64,000 nucleotides of DNA from an uncultured Anaerolineae bacterium. GTDB lineage: Bacteria > Chloroflexota > Anaerolineae > JACIWP01. Numbering within the stretch: position 1 is the stretch's first letter; each line of letters opens with the position of its first letter. A model generated the notes under the pieces. The model saw only the letters and a list, made by a program, of their open reading frames with translations, did not search any database and was not told where the DNA came from. The position numbers were made by a program, and so were the translations under genes. Below are positions 43,931 to 55,462 of the stretch, one piece after another. The DNA lies in assembly GCA_938049385.1 (NCBI GenBank), contig CALIBQ010000036.1, forward strand, positions 1 through 64,000, in the 5' to 3' direction.

Positions 43931-46405
43931 TTATGGGGAGTACAGGAGCTGGTAAGCGGCATAATGGGACATGACCCGTTCGAGATAGAGGCGTGTTTCG
44001 GCGATGTCTACTAGCGCGAAGAACAGGTCAGGGTCACTGCCGCCGGCGATCTGCCGCCATCGGCGGGCGTTACCGGGGCCGGCGTTGTAGCCGGCCAGCG
44101 CGCTGAGCAGGTCCCCGTCGAAGCTCTGCAACTGCTGTTGGATGTAGAAGGCGCCGAACTTGATGTTGATGTACGGCCGGTAGAGGTCTTTGGTGGAGAA
44201 TGGGCGCCAGCCCAACTGGAGAGCGATCCATTCGCCGGTAGCGGGGATGATCTGCATCAGGCCGTGCGCGGCGGCCCAGGACTGCGCCTGGTCGTCGAAC
44301 AGGCTTTCCTGGCGGATGATGGCGTACAGGAGCAGGGGGTCGAGGGTCCGTGCTTTTGCTTCCCCATTTACCAGTTCCTGGAAATAGTCAGGGTAGGCCA
44401 GCCGGCCCAGGGCAAGGGGAACCTCTGCCAGGGGCTGGCCAGACAGGGTGATGACGCGCTGAGCGGCCAGGATGGACTGCCGGTGCGCGCCCATGTCGCG
44501 GAACAGGAGGGCCAACTGAAGCAGATGGGCCGGCTTGTCGGCGTATGCCTGCCGAATGAGGTCCATCTCGGTGTTGGCTGCTTCCCCCATGCCGATGTTC
44601 CACAGCTCCTGCGCGCGCTGGAAGGCCGGCTCTCCCGTCAGCGCCTCCGCCAGCGCGTCGGGGGCGTAGGTCCGGCCGCTCCACTTGCGCAACCACTGCC
44701 AGATGTCGGACTCTGCAGCCGGGTCGCGCGCCGGTGGGGGTGCGTCCTGCCCGACGGCCTGCATGAGGGCCAGGGCGCGCTGGCCGTAGTAATCCAGCGA
44801 GTCCGCCTGAGCGACGGCCTGGAGGTGCGGCACAGCCTGTTCCAGCTTCCCCAGGATGAGGAGGCTTTTGCCGGCCCAGAACCTCGCCTCGCGCGCCTGT
44901 GCCCCCTGTGGTGCGGCCTGCAAGAGCGTCTCCCAGCTTTCGATGGCGCCGGCGTAATCCCCAAGACGGTAGGCGCACAGCGCGGCGCGATGCTGTGCTT
45001 GGGCGCTGGCTTCGTGCGCGGGGTATGCCCGCGCCATCTCCACATAGGCCGCGGCGGCCTCTTTCAGCCGGCCGGCCTGCTCCAGCAGTGCCGCGCGCGC
45101 CAAGAGTGCCTGCGGTGCCAGCGCATGTTTGGGGAAGGATTTGGCGAAGCGGGCGTACAGCTCCAGCGCGCCGGCCAGGTCACCGCTTTTGGCCGCCAGC
45201 TCGGCGCGCCGCATCCAGGCCTCGCCGGCCCAGCGGCTGTTCGGGTATTTGCTGATCAGTGTGCGGTAGGCCTGGTCCGCCTGTGCGATTTCACCCACGC
45301 CGGCATAGCTGGCGGCCAGGTGATACTGGGCGGTATCGGCATCGGTGGCTGGCCGGCTTTCGAGGTAGCGCTGGAAAGCGGCGATGGCCGGCCAGTAGGC
45401 GCCGGCGTAGTAGTCAATCATGCCGCGCTGGAACTCGTCCACCTTGACCTCGAGGTTCACCAGCTCGATCAGGGCCAGATACGCATAGCGACTGCGCTGG
45501 TTCTGCGCGATCGCCTGATGGAAATAGGGGACGGCCTTTTCGGTCTCGCCGGCCGTCAGCCAGGTGTAGCCGGCCTGATAGAGGATTTTCGCCCGGTAAT
45601 CGGGCAGTCGGGAGAGGCCGAGGATGTGCTCGTACTCTTGGACGGCGCCGGCGGCATCCCCGCCGGCCTCCAGTGCCCGGGCGCGTGCTTCCCGGTACCC
45701 CACCTCCAGGGGCAGGCGCGGCGCATGCTCTGCCGCCCGGAGATAGGCCTGCGCGGCCGACGGGTGATCGGCCAGGGCGAGATAGAGGTTGCCGATCCAC
45801 TCGTAGATTTTGTCGGCGGTCTCGGGATGGCGGGGCAGGTACGCTTCGAGCTGAACGATGGCCTCCGCGTACTGGCCGCTGTCCTCCAGCGCTTTGGCCA
45901 GCCAGGCCCGGGCATGGTCGGCATGGACGTACTGCGGATGGGCTTCCAGCAAGCCGGAGAAGGCCTGGACCGCCTCATCGGGAAGGCCGGCATGGAGCAG
46001 AGCCTGCCCGAGGTAATAGAGCGCATCGGCCTGCCACGGCTTAGCCCCTGGGTCCTCGGCCAGCTCGCGCAGTAGATCGGCGGCCTCTTCATAGCGGCCG
46101 TACTGGAGGAGCTGGAGCGCGCGGGTCAGCCGGTCCGCCGGCAGAGGTGTCGGCGTGGGCGTCGGTGAAGGCGTGGCGGTGGGGGTGGGCGTCCAGGTGG
46201 CGGAAGGGACAGCCGATGGCGCGCTGGTGGGTTGGGGGGAGATGGCCGGCGTGGAAGCCGGCGGTGAAGCGGTGGGCAGGGCGCGACAGCCGGCAGTCAG
46301 CGCCAGAGCCGCCGAGACCAGCATGATGATGAGCAGGTTGGGAAGCCGGGGGCCGGCATGACGCCGGCCCCCTTGCTTGTTCCACCAGCGAAAGTGCATG
46401 CGCAT
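43931..46405 (-). CDS. Lipoprotein lytic transglycosylase with TPR repeats
   Basis: An 824-residue lipoprotein. The signal region ends in the lipobox LTAGC (Cys about 40), then a Thr/Pro-rich spacer and many TPR-like repeats (about 90-620: e.g. RALQLLQYGRYEEAADLLRE, ALYYLGQALLHAGLPDEAVQ). The C-terminal SLT domain has IIRQESLFDDQAQSWAAAHG (catalytic Glu), GLMQIIPATG, NIKFGAFYI and ALAGYNAGPGN. The layout resembles Slt70-like enzymes that cut peptidoglycan to 1,6-anhydro products. It starts 20 nt after the enolase stop. The exact start is uncertain (46405 or 46399). Confidence 0.9.
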   Translation of the reverse strand: MRMHFRWWNKQGGRRHAGPRLPNLLIIMLVSAALALTAGCRALPTASPPASTPAISPQPTSAPSAVPSATWTPTPTATPSPTPTPTPLPADRLTRALQLLQYGRYEEAADLLRELAEDPGAKPWQADALYYLGQALLHAGLPDEAVQAFSGLLEAHPQYVHADHARAWLAKALEDSGQYAEAIVQLEAYLPRHPETADKIYEWIGNLYLALADHPSAAQAYLRAAEHAPRLPLEVGYREARARALEAGGDAAGAVQEYEHILGLSRLPDYRAKILYQAGYTWLTAGETEKAVPYFHQAIAQNQRSRYAYLALIELVNLEVKVDEFQRGMIDYYAGAYWPAIAAFQRYLESRPATDADTAQYHLAASYAGVGEIAQADQAYRTLISKYPNSRWAGEAWMRRAELAAKSGDLAGALELYARFAKSFPKHALAPQALLARAALLEQAGRLKEAAAAYVEMARAYPAHEASAQAQHRAALCAYRLGDYAGAIESWETLLQAAPQGAQAREARFWAGKSLLILGKLEQAVPHLQAVAQADSLDYYGQRALALMQAVGQDAPPPARDPAAESDIWQWLRKWSGRTYAPDALAEALTGEPAFQRAQELWNIGMGEAANTEMDLIRQAYADKPAHLLQLALLFRDMGAHRQSILAAQRVITLSGQPLAEVPLALGRLAYPDYFQELVNGEAKARTLDPLLLYAIIRQESLFDDQAQSWAAAHGLMQIIPATGEWIALQLGWRPFSTKDLYRPYINIKFGAFYIQQQLQSFDGDLLSALAGYNAGPGNARRWRQIAGGSDPDLFFALVDIAETRLYLERVMSHYAAYQLLYSP

Positions 46406-46425
46406 CAAGCTCTAAGGGAGCGTGG

Positions 46426-48844
<2,419 letters not shown>

Positions 48845-48952
48845 AGCTCCCTCCTTTATACTGTGAGAGCGCGGAGCGGCTTTCCATCCAACCCATCATA
48901 CCCGAAATGAGACAAATCGGCAAAAGGGGCATTCGTTCTAATGACAGCCACC

Positions 48953-50227
48953 TCAAAAGCGGCTGTCGCTCTGCCGCTGGGATGCGGCGTGCAGTTTGCG
49001 CGAGAGGCGTGCGCGCCGGCGTTCCAGCCCTTCCAGCATGAGCGCCCGCGCCGGCGATGCACTGAGGCCGGCGGTGGCGGCGATGGCCTGTTCGGTGGCC
49101 TCCAGCGCACGGGGGATGTCATGCGTCTGCCACTCGTGGTACTTGGCCAGGTCCACCAGGATTTCCACCGCATGCTCGACATCGCCGGCGGCCAGCACGG
49201 CCTGCCACAGTTCCTGGGCTTCCTCGTACCGATGGGTACGCTTCAGCAGTGCCGACAGCCGGCGAAGCAGTCGCGTTTGCTCTGGCAGCGCGAGGGGATA
49301 GGCCAGCGCCTCGCGATACAAGGCGATGGCTCGCTCCACATCGCCGTGCGTCTCGTGCCAGCGTGCCAGGCCGGCCAGCTCCAAGGGATGCCGGCTGGTC
49401 TCCTCCGGGTCCTCCAGCAGTCGACATAAGTGGTTCGCCAGCGTTACCATGGAAAGGATGTCCTGCTGGTTATGGTAGAACACGCCGGTCAGCGGGGCGG
49501 CCTCGCCGGTTCGCAGATACTGGAAGTACAGTTCCGGGATCATCCAGCTCGGGACGTCGGCGCCGGAACGGCGCACTCCCAGCACCGCCTGTTCGAGGGA
49601 GGAAAGGGCACAGGATATGAGCACGCGGCGCCAGACCCGACGCGCCGGCCGCAGGAGGTCTATATGCGGCAGACGGGACAGCCGGCTGGGCAACCGCTGG
49701 AGCGCCAGCCGTGTCTCCAGCAGGGGCACGTCGAAGGAGAGGCCGTTGAAGCTTCCCAGGGCGCTGAAAGGTTCCAGCGCCTCGACCAGGGCGCTCATCT
49801 GCGCCGGCTCCTCGTCGTAATCCCTCATAAAATACTGTCGGATGATGAAGGTCCGGTCACCGTGGAAGAAGCCGATGCCCACCAGGAAAGCATAGGTGCC
49901 GGTGCCGCCGGTCAGCCCGGTCGTTTCCGTGTCCAGGAAGACGATCTGGCGCGGGTCCAGGGCCGGCGCTTGCCCTGAAGGTTCCAGCAGGCGTCCCAAA
50001 ATCTCCGGGGGGCGCTGGAGCAGATCGCCCAGAGGCCAGCGGCCGTGCGGTTTGTCAGCGGTGAAGCGCTGTTCCGAGACGAAGCAGGGGCCGGCGGGCG
50101 TCTCGATCACCTGGCCGGGGACGATTTCTTCGATAGAGCGCTGGAGCCGGCGGCGGGTTACGCCGGCGGCACGCGCCGGGCTGTCGCGCAGCATCCCCAG
50201 GTTCTCCAGCCGTTTGCGCCAGTCCAT
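48953..50227 (-). CDS. YprB/MrfB-type DEDD exonuclease with C-terminal TPR-like helices
   Basis: A 424-residue protein. The ribonuclease H-like exonuclease domain spans about 93-265: D99xE101 in FLDTETTGL, D166 in SFNGLSFDVPLL, and H252xxxD256 in YHNQQDILSM, the DEDDh residues. The C-terminal 150 residues are helical repeats (LAGLARWHETHGDVERAIAL). This matches B. subtilis YprB (MrfB), which acts with the helicase MrfA in mitomycin-adduct repair. An MrfA-type helicase is encoded at 29577-32135. It starts 3 nt after the phosphatase stop. Confidence 0.88.
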   Translation of the reverse strand: MDWRKRLENLGMLRDSPARAAGVTRRRLQRSIEEIVPGQVIETPAGPCFVSEQRFTADKPHGRWPLGDLLQRPPEILGRLLEPSGQAPALDPRQIVFLDTETTGLTGGTGTYAFLVGIGFFHGDRTFIIRQYFMRDYDEEPAQMSALVEALEPFSALGSFNGLSFDVPLLETRLALQRLPSRLSRLPHIDLLRPARRVWRRVLISCALSSLEQAVLGVRRSGADVPSWMIPELYFQYLRTGEAAPLTGVFYHNQQDILSMVTLANHLCRLLEDPEETSRHPLELAGLARWHETHGDVERAIALYREALAYPLALPEQTRLLRRLSALLKRTHRYEEAQELWQAVLAAGDVEHAVEILVDLAKYHEWQTHDIPRALEATEQAIAATAGLSASPARALMLEGLERRRARLSRKLHAASQRQSDSRF

Positions 50228-50230
50228 CGC

Positions 50231-50836
50231 TTACTGCTCCGACTTTCCGCCGTCCAGGTCATCCAGAAAGTACGTCTGGTTCATGAAGCGGATCTCCCAG
50301 CGGCCGTCCGTCCAGCCCAGACAGTGCACGCCGCAGTTGTGCGTCCAGATGGAGATGCCGTGACAGCCGATCAGGAGGCGCACCATGGTGCCGATCGTGC
50401 CCCCGTGGGAGACCACCAGCACCCTTTCGTGGGAGGATGCCAGCGCGGTCTCGATGATATGCTGGACAGCGGATTGGACCTGCCGGCGGAAGGATTGATA
50501 GCGGGCCGGCAGGGGCGAAAAACGATCGCCGCAGATGGGGTCCAGGGGGTGCTGAAATTGGGGCAGGACCTCCAGCAGATGGAACTCCGACTCGCGGAGC
50601 GCGTCAATCACCACCGGCGTCGGCGCATCCAAGCGTCGCAGGAGGCCTTCTGCGGTCTGGCGCGCCCGCAGAAGCGGGCTGGTGTACAGGGCGTCAAAGC
50701 GGCCGAAGCGTCCGAGCCATATGCCGGCACGCTCCGCCTGCTTCCAACCCAGCGGGGTGAGTGGGCTGTCGGCGCCGGCTTCCTCCCCGATCAGGTTGTA
50801 CTGTGACTGTCCGTGACGAATCAGGAATAACAGCAT
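50231..50836 (-). CDS. Histidine phosphatase superfamily (phosphoglycerate mutase-like) protein
   Basis: A 201-residue protein starting MLLFLIRHGQSQYN, with the RHG phospho-histidine site. The second catalytic His is in VLVVSHGGTIGTMVRLL; YTSPLLRARQTAEGL is the usual helix. The frame is open to 50887 but the extension overlaps the upstream gene; ATG 50836 lies 16 nt after that gene's stop. It may act on a small phospho-ester or on phosphoglycerate; substrate unknown. Adjacent to the MrfB-like gene with a 3-nt gap. Confidence 0.87.
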   Translation of the reverse strand: MLLFLIRHGQSQYNLIGEEAGADSPLTPLGWKQAERAGIWLGRFGRFDALYTSPLLRARQTAEGLLRRLDAPTPVVIDALRESEFHLLEVLPQFQHPLDPICGDRFSPLPARYQSFRRQVQSAVQHIIETALASSHERVLVVSHGGTIGTMVRLLIGCHGISIWTHNCGVHCLGWTDGRWEIRFMNQTYFLDDLDGGKSEQ

Positions 50837-50852
50837 GTTCGCGAACGGTGCC

Positions 50853-51269
50853 CTATTCCTGGTCCTGCTCTTTCGTTGCTTCCTCACGCGTCTGCGCGAT
50901 GTACGCGTTCAGCTTGCCGAGCAGTTTCTCCAGCTCCTCGTTCAGCTCGCGCAGGCCGGCGGTCATGGCTTCCTGAATGTCCTCCACAATGGGACTGCCG
51001 GCGGCTGTCTGGATGGTCTCCTCGGCTTTGGCACGGGCTTTCTGTGCCGTCTCGCTAGCCAGCAGTTCGTCGAACAGGGTGCGGAACTCCTGTGATACCT
51101 TTTGGAGCCCTTCCTGAATCTGATCCTCTAGGGCGCGCCGCTGGGGGCTGTGCCAGAGAAGCCGGCCGGCTTCCCCCACCTGCTCGCCCAGACGCTTCAG
51201 CTCCTGCTTCAGTTTCTCCAGGTCCTCTGGACGGACGCCGTGCCCCTGCGGGCTGTTTTCTGTGGTCAT
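50853..51269 (-). CDS. Hypothetical coiled-coil protein
   Basis: A 138-residue hydrophilic protein, almost entirely charged helix (e.g. LEKLKQELKRLGEQVGEAGR, AKAEETIQTA, ELNEELEKLLGKLNAYI), no membrane segment and no cysteine. A good ribosome binding site (AAAGGAGCAGTGAG) precedes the ATG. It lies 13 nt after hisS and 16 nt before the phosphatase gene, so it is translated within the hisS run. I do not recognise a family. Confidence 0.7.
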   Translation of the reverse strand: MTTENSPQGHGVRPEDLEKLKQELKRLGEQVGEAGRLLWHSPQRRALEDQIQEGLQKVSQEFRTLFDELLASETAQKARAKAEETIQTAAGSPIVEDIQEAMTAGLRELNEELEKLLGKLNAYIAQTREEATKEQDQE

Positions 51270-51282
51270 CTCACTGCTCCTT

Positions 51283-52641
51283 TCACTGCTGTTGGGACTG
51301 GACGGGGACAGGCTGGCGCTCTGCCAGCCACTGCCGTAAGAGCGGCACTACCTCGGACCGATCTACCGTCACCTGCTGGGCCTTATCCAGGTCCCGCAGG
51401 GTGACCTTGCCGGCTTGCACCTCGTCCGGCCCCAGAATGACGAGGAAGGGGATGCCCTTCTGGCTGGCATAGCGGATCTGGGAGCCGATTTTGCCTACCT
51501 CGAAGGACAGTTCGACATGGATATCCTGTCGGCGCAGTTCCTGGCAAAGCTGGATGGAGGCCGGCCGGGTGGATTCGTCGAAAATCGTGACCAGGAGCTG
51601 AGCGGTAGTGCGCCCGAGGGAGGGCGGATACATGCCCAGCTCCTCAATCACGTCAATAATCCGCTCGATGCCCACTGTCGTGCCGGTGACCGGCAGGGGG
51701 CGGCCAGTGAAAAGGCCGATAAGCTCATCATAGCGTCCGCCGCCGGTGATGCTCCCGATTTTCGGCTCTTGGACGATGGTTTCGTAAATGGGGCCGGTGT
51801 AATAGCTCAGCCCCCGCACCATGGAAAAGGCGAGCTGATAGCGCTCCTCCGGCACGCCGAACTCATGCAGGTACTGGATCAGCTCCTCCAACTCTTTGAG
51901 GCCTTTCTCGGCCGCCGGCAGGCCTTCCAGCCGCCGGCGCATGTCAGCCAGCAGTTCCGTGTTGGTGCCTTCCATGCGGAGCAGGGACAGCAGGCGGTCG
52001 GCGGTTTCCGCCGGCACCCCGCCGGCGAGCATCTCCTGGCGCACGCCCTCTTCCCCGATTTTGTCCAGCTTGTCAATGGAGCGGTACAGGGCGCCGGCCT
52101 GTTCCCCCTGGACGCCGGCGTATTCGCCCAGCGCGGCCAGCAACTGCCGGTGGTTGATAAAGATGGTGTAGTTGGTGAAGCCCAGCCGGCTCAGGACGTC
52201 GTGAATCAGGGTGATGATTTCGGCGTCCGCCAGCATGCTGGCAGTGCCCACGATATCGGCATCGCACTGATAGAACTGACGGTAGCGGCCTTTGGCCGGC
52301 CGCTCCGCCCGCCATACCGGCGCAATCTGATAGCGCTTGAAGGGCAGGCGCAGACCCGGGTTCATGGCGATGAAGCGGGTCAACGGCACCGTCAGGTCAT
52401 AGCGCAGAGCCAGCTCTTCCTTGCCGCCCACATGGCTGACGTCGTAGATGAGGCGTTCGGCATCCTCGCCGTATTTCCCCATCAGCACCGAGCGCAGTTC
52501 CACCGCCGGCGTTTCCAGCGGCTCGAAGCCGTAGGCCTTAAAGGTCTTCTCGATGACCCCCATAACGTACTGGCGGAGGATCATCTGCTGAGGGGGGATA
52601 TCCCGCATGCCGCGGGGCAGGCGTGGTTCTACATGCGGCAT
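51283..52641 (-). CDS. hisS: Histidine--tRNA ligase
   Basis: A 452-residue class II synthetase. Motifs: RYDLTVPLTRFIAMNPGLRL and FKRYQIAPVWRAERPAKGRY (motif 2), QFYQCDADIVG, LSYYTGPIYETIV and GGGRYDELIGLF (motif 3 and histidine A region), followed by an anticodon-binding domain (AQLLVTIFDES..FLVILGPDEVQAGKVTLRDL). AGGAGGAA lies about 10 nt before the ATG. The gene for its substrate tRNA-His is immediately upstream on the same strand. Confidence 0.96.
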   Translation of the reverse strand: MPHVEPRLPRGMRDIPPQQMILRQYVMGVIEKTFKAYGFEPLETPAVELRSVLMGKYGEDAERLIYDVSHVGGKEELALRYDLTVPLTRFIAMNPGLRLPFKRYQIAPVWRAERPAKGRYRQFYQCDADIVGTASMLADAEIITLIHDVLSRLGFTNYTIFINHRQLLAALGEYAGVQGEQAGALYRSIDKLDKIGEEGVRQEMLAGGVPAETADRLLSLLRMEGTNTELLADMRRRLEGLPAAEKGLKELEELIQYLHEFGVPEERYQLAFSMVRGLSYYTGPIYETIVQEPKIGSITGGGRYDELIGLFTGRPLPVTGTTVGIERIIDVIEELGMYPPSLGRTTAQLLVTIFDESTRPASIQLCQELRRQDIHVELSFEVGKIGSQIRYASQKGIPFLVILGPDEVQAGKVTLRDLDKAQQVTVDRSEVVPLLRQWLAERQPVPVQSQQQ

Positions 52642-52749
52642 AATGGTACATTCCTCCTGATGACATTCTGCGGATGGCCGGCGATCATGCGTATAAAAAG
52701 GGGAACCAGGTCATTCCAGCCATGGTTCCCCTTGCGCCAGGTATAAAGG

Positions 52750-52822
52750 GGTGGACGACGGGGCTCGAACCCGTAACACCTGGTTCCACAGACCAGTGCT
52801 CTACCGTTGAGCTACGCCCACC
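52750..52822 (-). tRNA. tRNA-His (GTG anticodon)
   Basis: On the minus strand the sequence folds as a cloverleaf: acceptor GTGGGCG / CGTCCAC, D arm GCTC..GAGC, anticodon stem CTGGT / ACCAG with loop CTGTGGA (anticodon GTG), variable loop of 5, T arm ACGGG TTCGAGC CCCGT. An extra 5' G (G-1) opposite C73 marks it as tRNA-His. CCA is not encoded. It lies next to hisS. Confidence 0.96.
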
Positions 52823-52838
52823 ACGTCTGCTAACACAT

Positions 52839-52867
52839 AGTATAGCATATCCGGCCAAAACGCGCAA
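52839..52867 (-). promoter_or_regulatory. Promoter of tRNA-His (and probably hisS)
   Basis: On the minus strand, TTGCGC (52867-52862), a 17-nt spacer and TATACT (52844-52839) preceded by an extended TGC. It lies 17 nt upstream of the tRNA 5' end. No terminator is visible between tRNA-His and hisS, so they may be co-transcribed. Confidence 0.75.
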
Positions 52868-53022
52868 ACTTTTCGGGTGCGGGGGTGCTGTCCGCTTCGT
52901 CCGGCGCGTTGGATTTCAAAGCTTAAAAATCGCGGGGAGGGCATGGAAGCCTTCGCCGGCGCTTTCCTCGCGCCGGCCGGATATGGTACAATATATGGTG
53001 CATAGGTCAAGCGAGGGCAAGT

Positions 53023-54207
53023 ATGGCCAGGTTCAAGAACCTGCTGGACCCGGTGCCAATTGATGATCCTACCGAGACCGTCCAAATCCGCAAGCGCGCC
53101 AGCCTGCGCGTGCGCGGCCTGTGGTGGGGCGGCCTGGCAGTATGGGGGCTGGTGCTGGCGGCCGGCTGGGTCGGACGCGGCATCATCACAGCCGGTGCGG
53201 TCAGTTGGGCACAGCCCATCGTGGGTGGACTGCTGTTGTTCGGCCTGCTCGGACTATTTGGCTGGAACGTGTACTGCCTGCTCGCTGGCTGGCCGGCACG
53301 CTTCGTCCTGCAGGGCTACCAGATTCAGCGCCGATATCTCTTGGGAGCACCGCTCGTTCCAGCCGCCGAGATGCGCCAGGTGCGCCTGGGTGATCGGATA
53401 CTGCAAGCTGAGGTGCTGGGGACGGTGGACTTGGCGAACGCGGAGTTGGTACAGCCGGCGGCACCGCCCGGCATCTGGAAGACCATGGAGACCGGCCACA
53501 TTCTCATTTGGGCACGCGGCCGGCCTATGCCGTATCTGATACCCTTTGTGCGTCATCCGGAGGCCAGGGCCGCGGAAATCCGCCGCCGGCTGGAGTACCT
53601 GCGCGCTCGCGGGCTGTTGGCCATCGCCGAAGAGCGGGAAAGCCCGCAGAAGCCCTATGCCTTCTGGGCCGGCGTTATCCCACAACTCGTCTACTCTTCC
53701 TTGGCCGCCGTCGCTGTCCTGTTTCTCTCCCTGGTTTGGCTGTTCCTGAACTTTGTCCGCCCCCAGAACCTGCTGGCTTTCACTACCATCTGGCTCCTGC
53801 TGACCATCCTGACGCCGCTGGTTGGCCTGCCTTGGTTCCTCATCTCATTCCTGGAGTGGTGGTTCTGCGTATATGTTGTCACGGATAAGCGCATCATTCT
53901 GCGGCGCGGCGTCCTGGCGCTGGTGCGGCAGGTCCTGCCGCTGGAAGATGTGAACTCGGTGATGGCGGTGCTGGTGGGCTTGGGGAGGCTCTTGAACGTG
54001 GGACATGTGCAGATCACGACCGCCGGCCGCACCAGCAACCTGGTCATGGAGGATGTCTCGGACCCCGTTAGCATCAGCAACCGCATTCAGGAACTGCAGG
54101 AGCTGGCGCGCCAGCGGAGCACCGTCATGCAGTGGAGTGAGATCAACAGCCGGCTGGAGGCCGTACTGCATCTACTGCCGCCTTCCGAGCCGGCGGAACA
54201 GTCATAA
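53023..54207 (+). CDS. PH-domain-like (bPH2) multi-spanning membrane protein
   Basis: A 394-residue membrane protein with two membrane pairs (about 35-52 with 65-88, and about 220-245 with 255-285). A PH-like domain follows the last pair (YVVTDKRIILRRGVLALVRQVLPLEDVNSV..GHVQITTAGRTSNLVMEDVSDP), typical of DUF304/bPH2 proteins. A second beta-rich segment lies between the pairs. An extended -10 TGGTACAAT is at 52984-52992. It is followed at 9 nt by a related protein, so the two are probably co-transcribed. Function unknown. Confidence 0.75.
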   Translation: MARFKNLLDPVPIDDPTETVQIRKRASLRVRGLWWGGLAVWGLVLAAGWVGRGIITAGAVSWAQPIVGGLLLFGLLGLFGWNVYCLLAGWPARFVLQGYQIQRRYLLGAPLVPAAEMRQVRLGDRILQAEVLGTVDLANAELVQPAAPPGIWKTMETGHILIWARGRPMPYLIPFVRHPEARAAEIRRRLEYLRARGLLAIAEERESPQKPYAFWAGVIPQLVYSSLAAVAVLFLSLVWLFLNFVRPQNLLAFTTIWLLLTILTPLVGLPWFLISFLEWWFCVYVVTDKRIILRRGVLALVRQVLPLEDVNSVMAVLVGLGRLLNVGHVQITTAGRTSNLVMEDVSDPVSISNRIQELQELARQRSTVMQWSEINSRLEAVLHLLPPSEPAEQS

Positions 54208-54216
54208 GGGTGGGGT

Positions 54217-55392
54217 ATGTCGAGCTTCAAACCGATCGTCTGGCGCAAAACTGTGCTGGTGCTCTTTGATGCCCTGAAGGTTCCCGTCCTGCAGGTCCTG
54301 CTGACGATCGTCATTGTCATCCTGGGGGGACTCGTCGGCATTCCGCTTGAATTGAGATTAAGCACAGCCGTGATTCTTTGCGGTATCTGGACTGCCGGTT
54401 ATCTAGTGGCCCAGCTCCGCGCAGTGGAGGAAACGGAGAAAAGGAAGAAAGAGGCGAAAAAGCAAAAGCTGGAGGGCGAATCCGCCGCGGCGAGGCGTAA
54501 GGTCCTGCTGGCCAAGCTCTCGGCGCCGGTGCGCCGGCTGGTGGCCGGCGTCAGCGGCCTGATGTCCGTCGCGCTGACCCTGGCGGTGCTTATTTCTGTT
54601 CTGATTCGCGAGGAGCCGCTCATCCTCTTCCTCATCGGATATTATCTGTTCCTAGCCGCCTGGATCGGCATCGAGTTTTGGGACTGGTACAACGACCAGT
54701 ACATCCTGCGGGAGGACCGCATCATTGACATCACGCGCCTGCCCCTTATTTATGAACAGCGCACGGAGGCGCCCCTGGCGATGGTGCAGAACGCCACAGT
54801 CTCCCGCACCGGATGGGGGGTCATCTTTGATTTCGGCAATGTGCTGATCGAGACCGCCGGCTATTCACGTCCGCTCCTTTTCGAAAACGTTCCACACCCC
54901 CAGCGCATTCAGGAGCAGATATTCCAGCAAATTGATGCCCTGACCAAAAAACAGCGCGCCGAACAGCAGGCGCAGATCGCCGCACAGACCCAGCAGTGGT
55001 TCGCCGCTTATCACACCCTGGTCGGGGGCATTCGCGATGTGCAGTTCCCCGTGCAGGTGGAAGCCGGCCAGCCCTTTTCCATCAAATGGCGAGTGCAGGG
55101 GCCGCCGGGCCGGCCGTACCGCACCTGGCTGGTGTGGGATGTGGTGAGCCGGCTGACCCAGAGAGGGGAATATGCCAGGGCTGTGCGGCCGTACAGCCGG
55201 CCGCCTTATCAAGGTGCTATCGCCGAGGACCCCGACGGCGTGGGGAGCGGCCTGCATGTGGTGCGCGGCATGATGCTCCCGCCCGATGTGCCCAACATCT
55301 ACTTCCGCATCGCCGTCCAGTTCGACGGCGACCAGGTGATCTATTCCAGCCCGGAGATGAGCATCCGCGTGGCCGAGCGGCATTATGCTTGA
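54217..55392 (+). CDS. Membrane protein with PH-like domain, paired with the preceding gene
   Basis: A 391-residue protein. Two N-terminal hydrophobic segments (about 12-42 and 47-65), a charged helix, a second pair (about 110-150), then a PH-like segment (REDRIIDITRLPLIYEQRTEAPLAMVQNATVSRTGWGVIF..) that echoes the previous protein. The C-terminal 110 residues (VQFPVQVEAGQPFSIKWRVQ..) look like a beta-sandwich. GGGTGGGG precedes the ATG. Probably acts with the gene upstream; no function assigned. Confidence 0.65.
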   Translation: MSSFKPIVWRKTVLVLFDALKVPVLQVLLTIVIVILGGLVGIPLELRLSTAVILCGIWTAGYLVAQLRAVEETEKRKKEAKKQKLEGESAAARRKVLLAKLSAPVRRLVAGVSGLMSVALTLAVLISVLIREEPLILFLIGYYLFLAAWIGIEFWDWYNDQYILREDRIIDITRLPLIYEQRTEAPLAMVQNATVSRTGWGVIFDFGNVLIETAGYSRPLLFENVPHPQRIQEQIFQQIDALTKKQRAEQQAQIAAQTQQWFAAYHTLVGGIRDVQFPVQVEAGQPFSIKWRVQGPPGRPYRTWLVWDVVSRLTQRGEYARAVRPYSRPPYQGAIAEDPDGVGSGLHVVRGMMLPPDVPNIYFRIAVQFDGDQVIYSSPEMSIRVAERHYA

Positions 55393-55417
55393 CGGCGCCG
55401 GCTCGGCGCAGTACAAT
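55389..55417 (+). promoter_or_regulatory. Promoter of the sortase gene
   Basis: TTGACG at 55389-55394, a 17-nt spacer and TACAAT at 55412-55417, overlapping the stop of the previous gene and about 45 nt before the sortase start. Confidence 0.65.
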
Positions 55418-55462
55418 GGGGAAGCAATCGAAAGGGGCAGAGCATACAAAAGGTTTCATCAG

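Noticed and set aside
44138-46075. A plus-strand open frame of about 640 codons opposite the lytic transglycosylase
   Set aside because: Low-complexity Arg/Gly/Gln-rich shadow of the TPR region; no ribosome binding site or domain.
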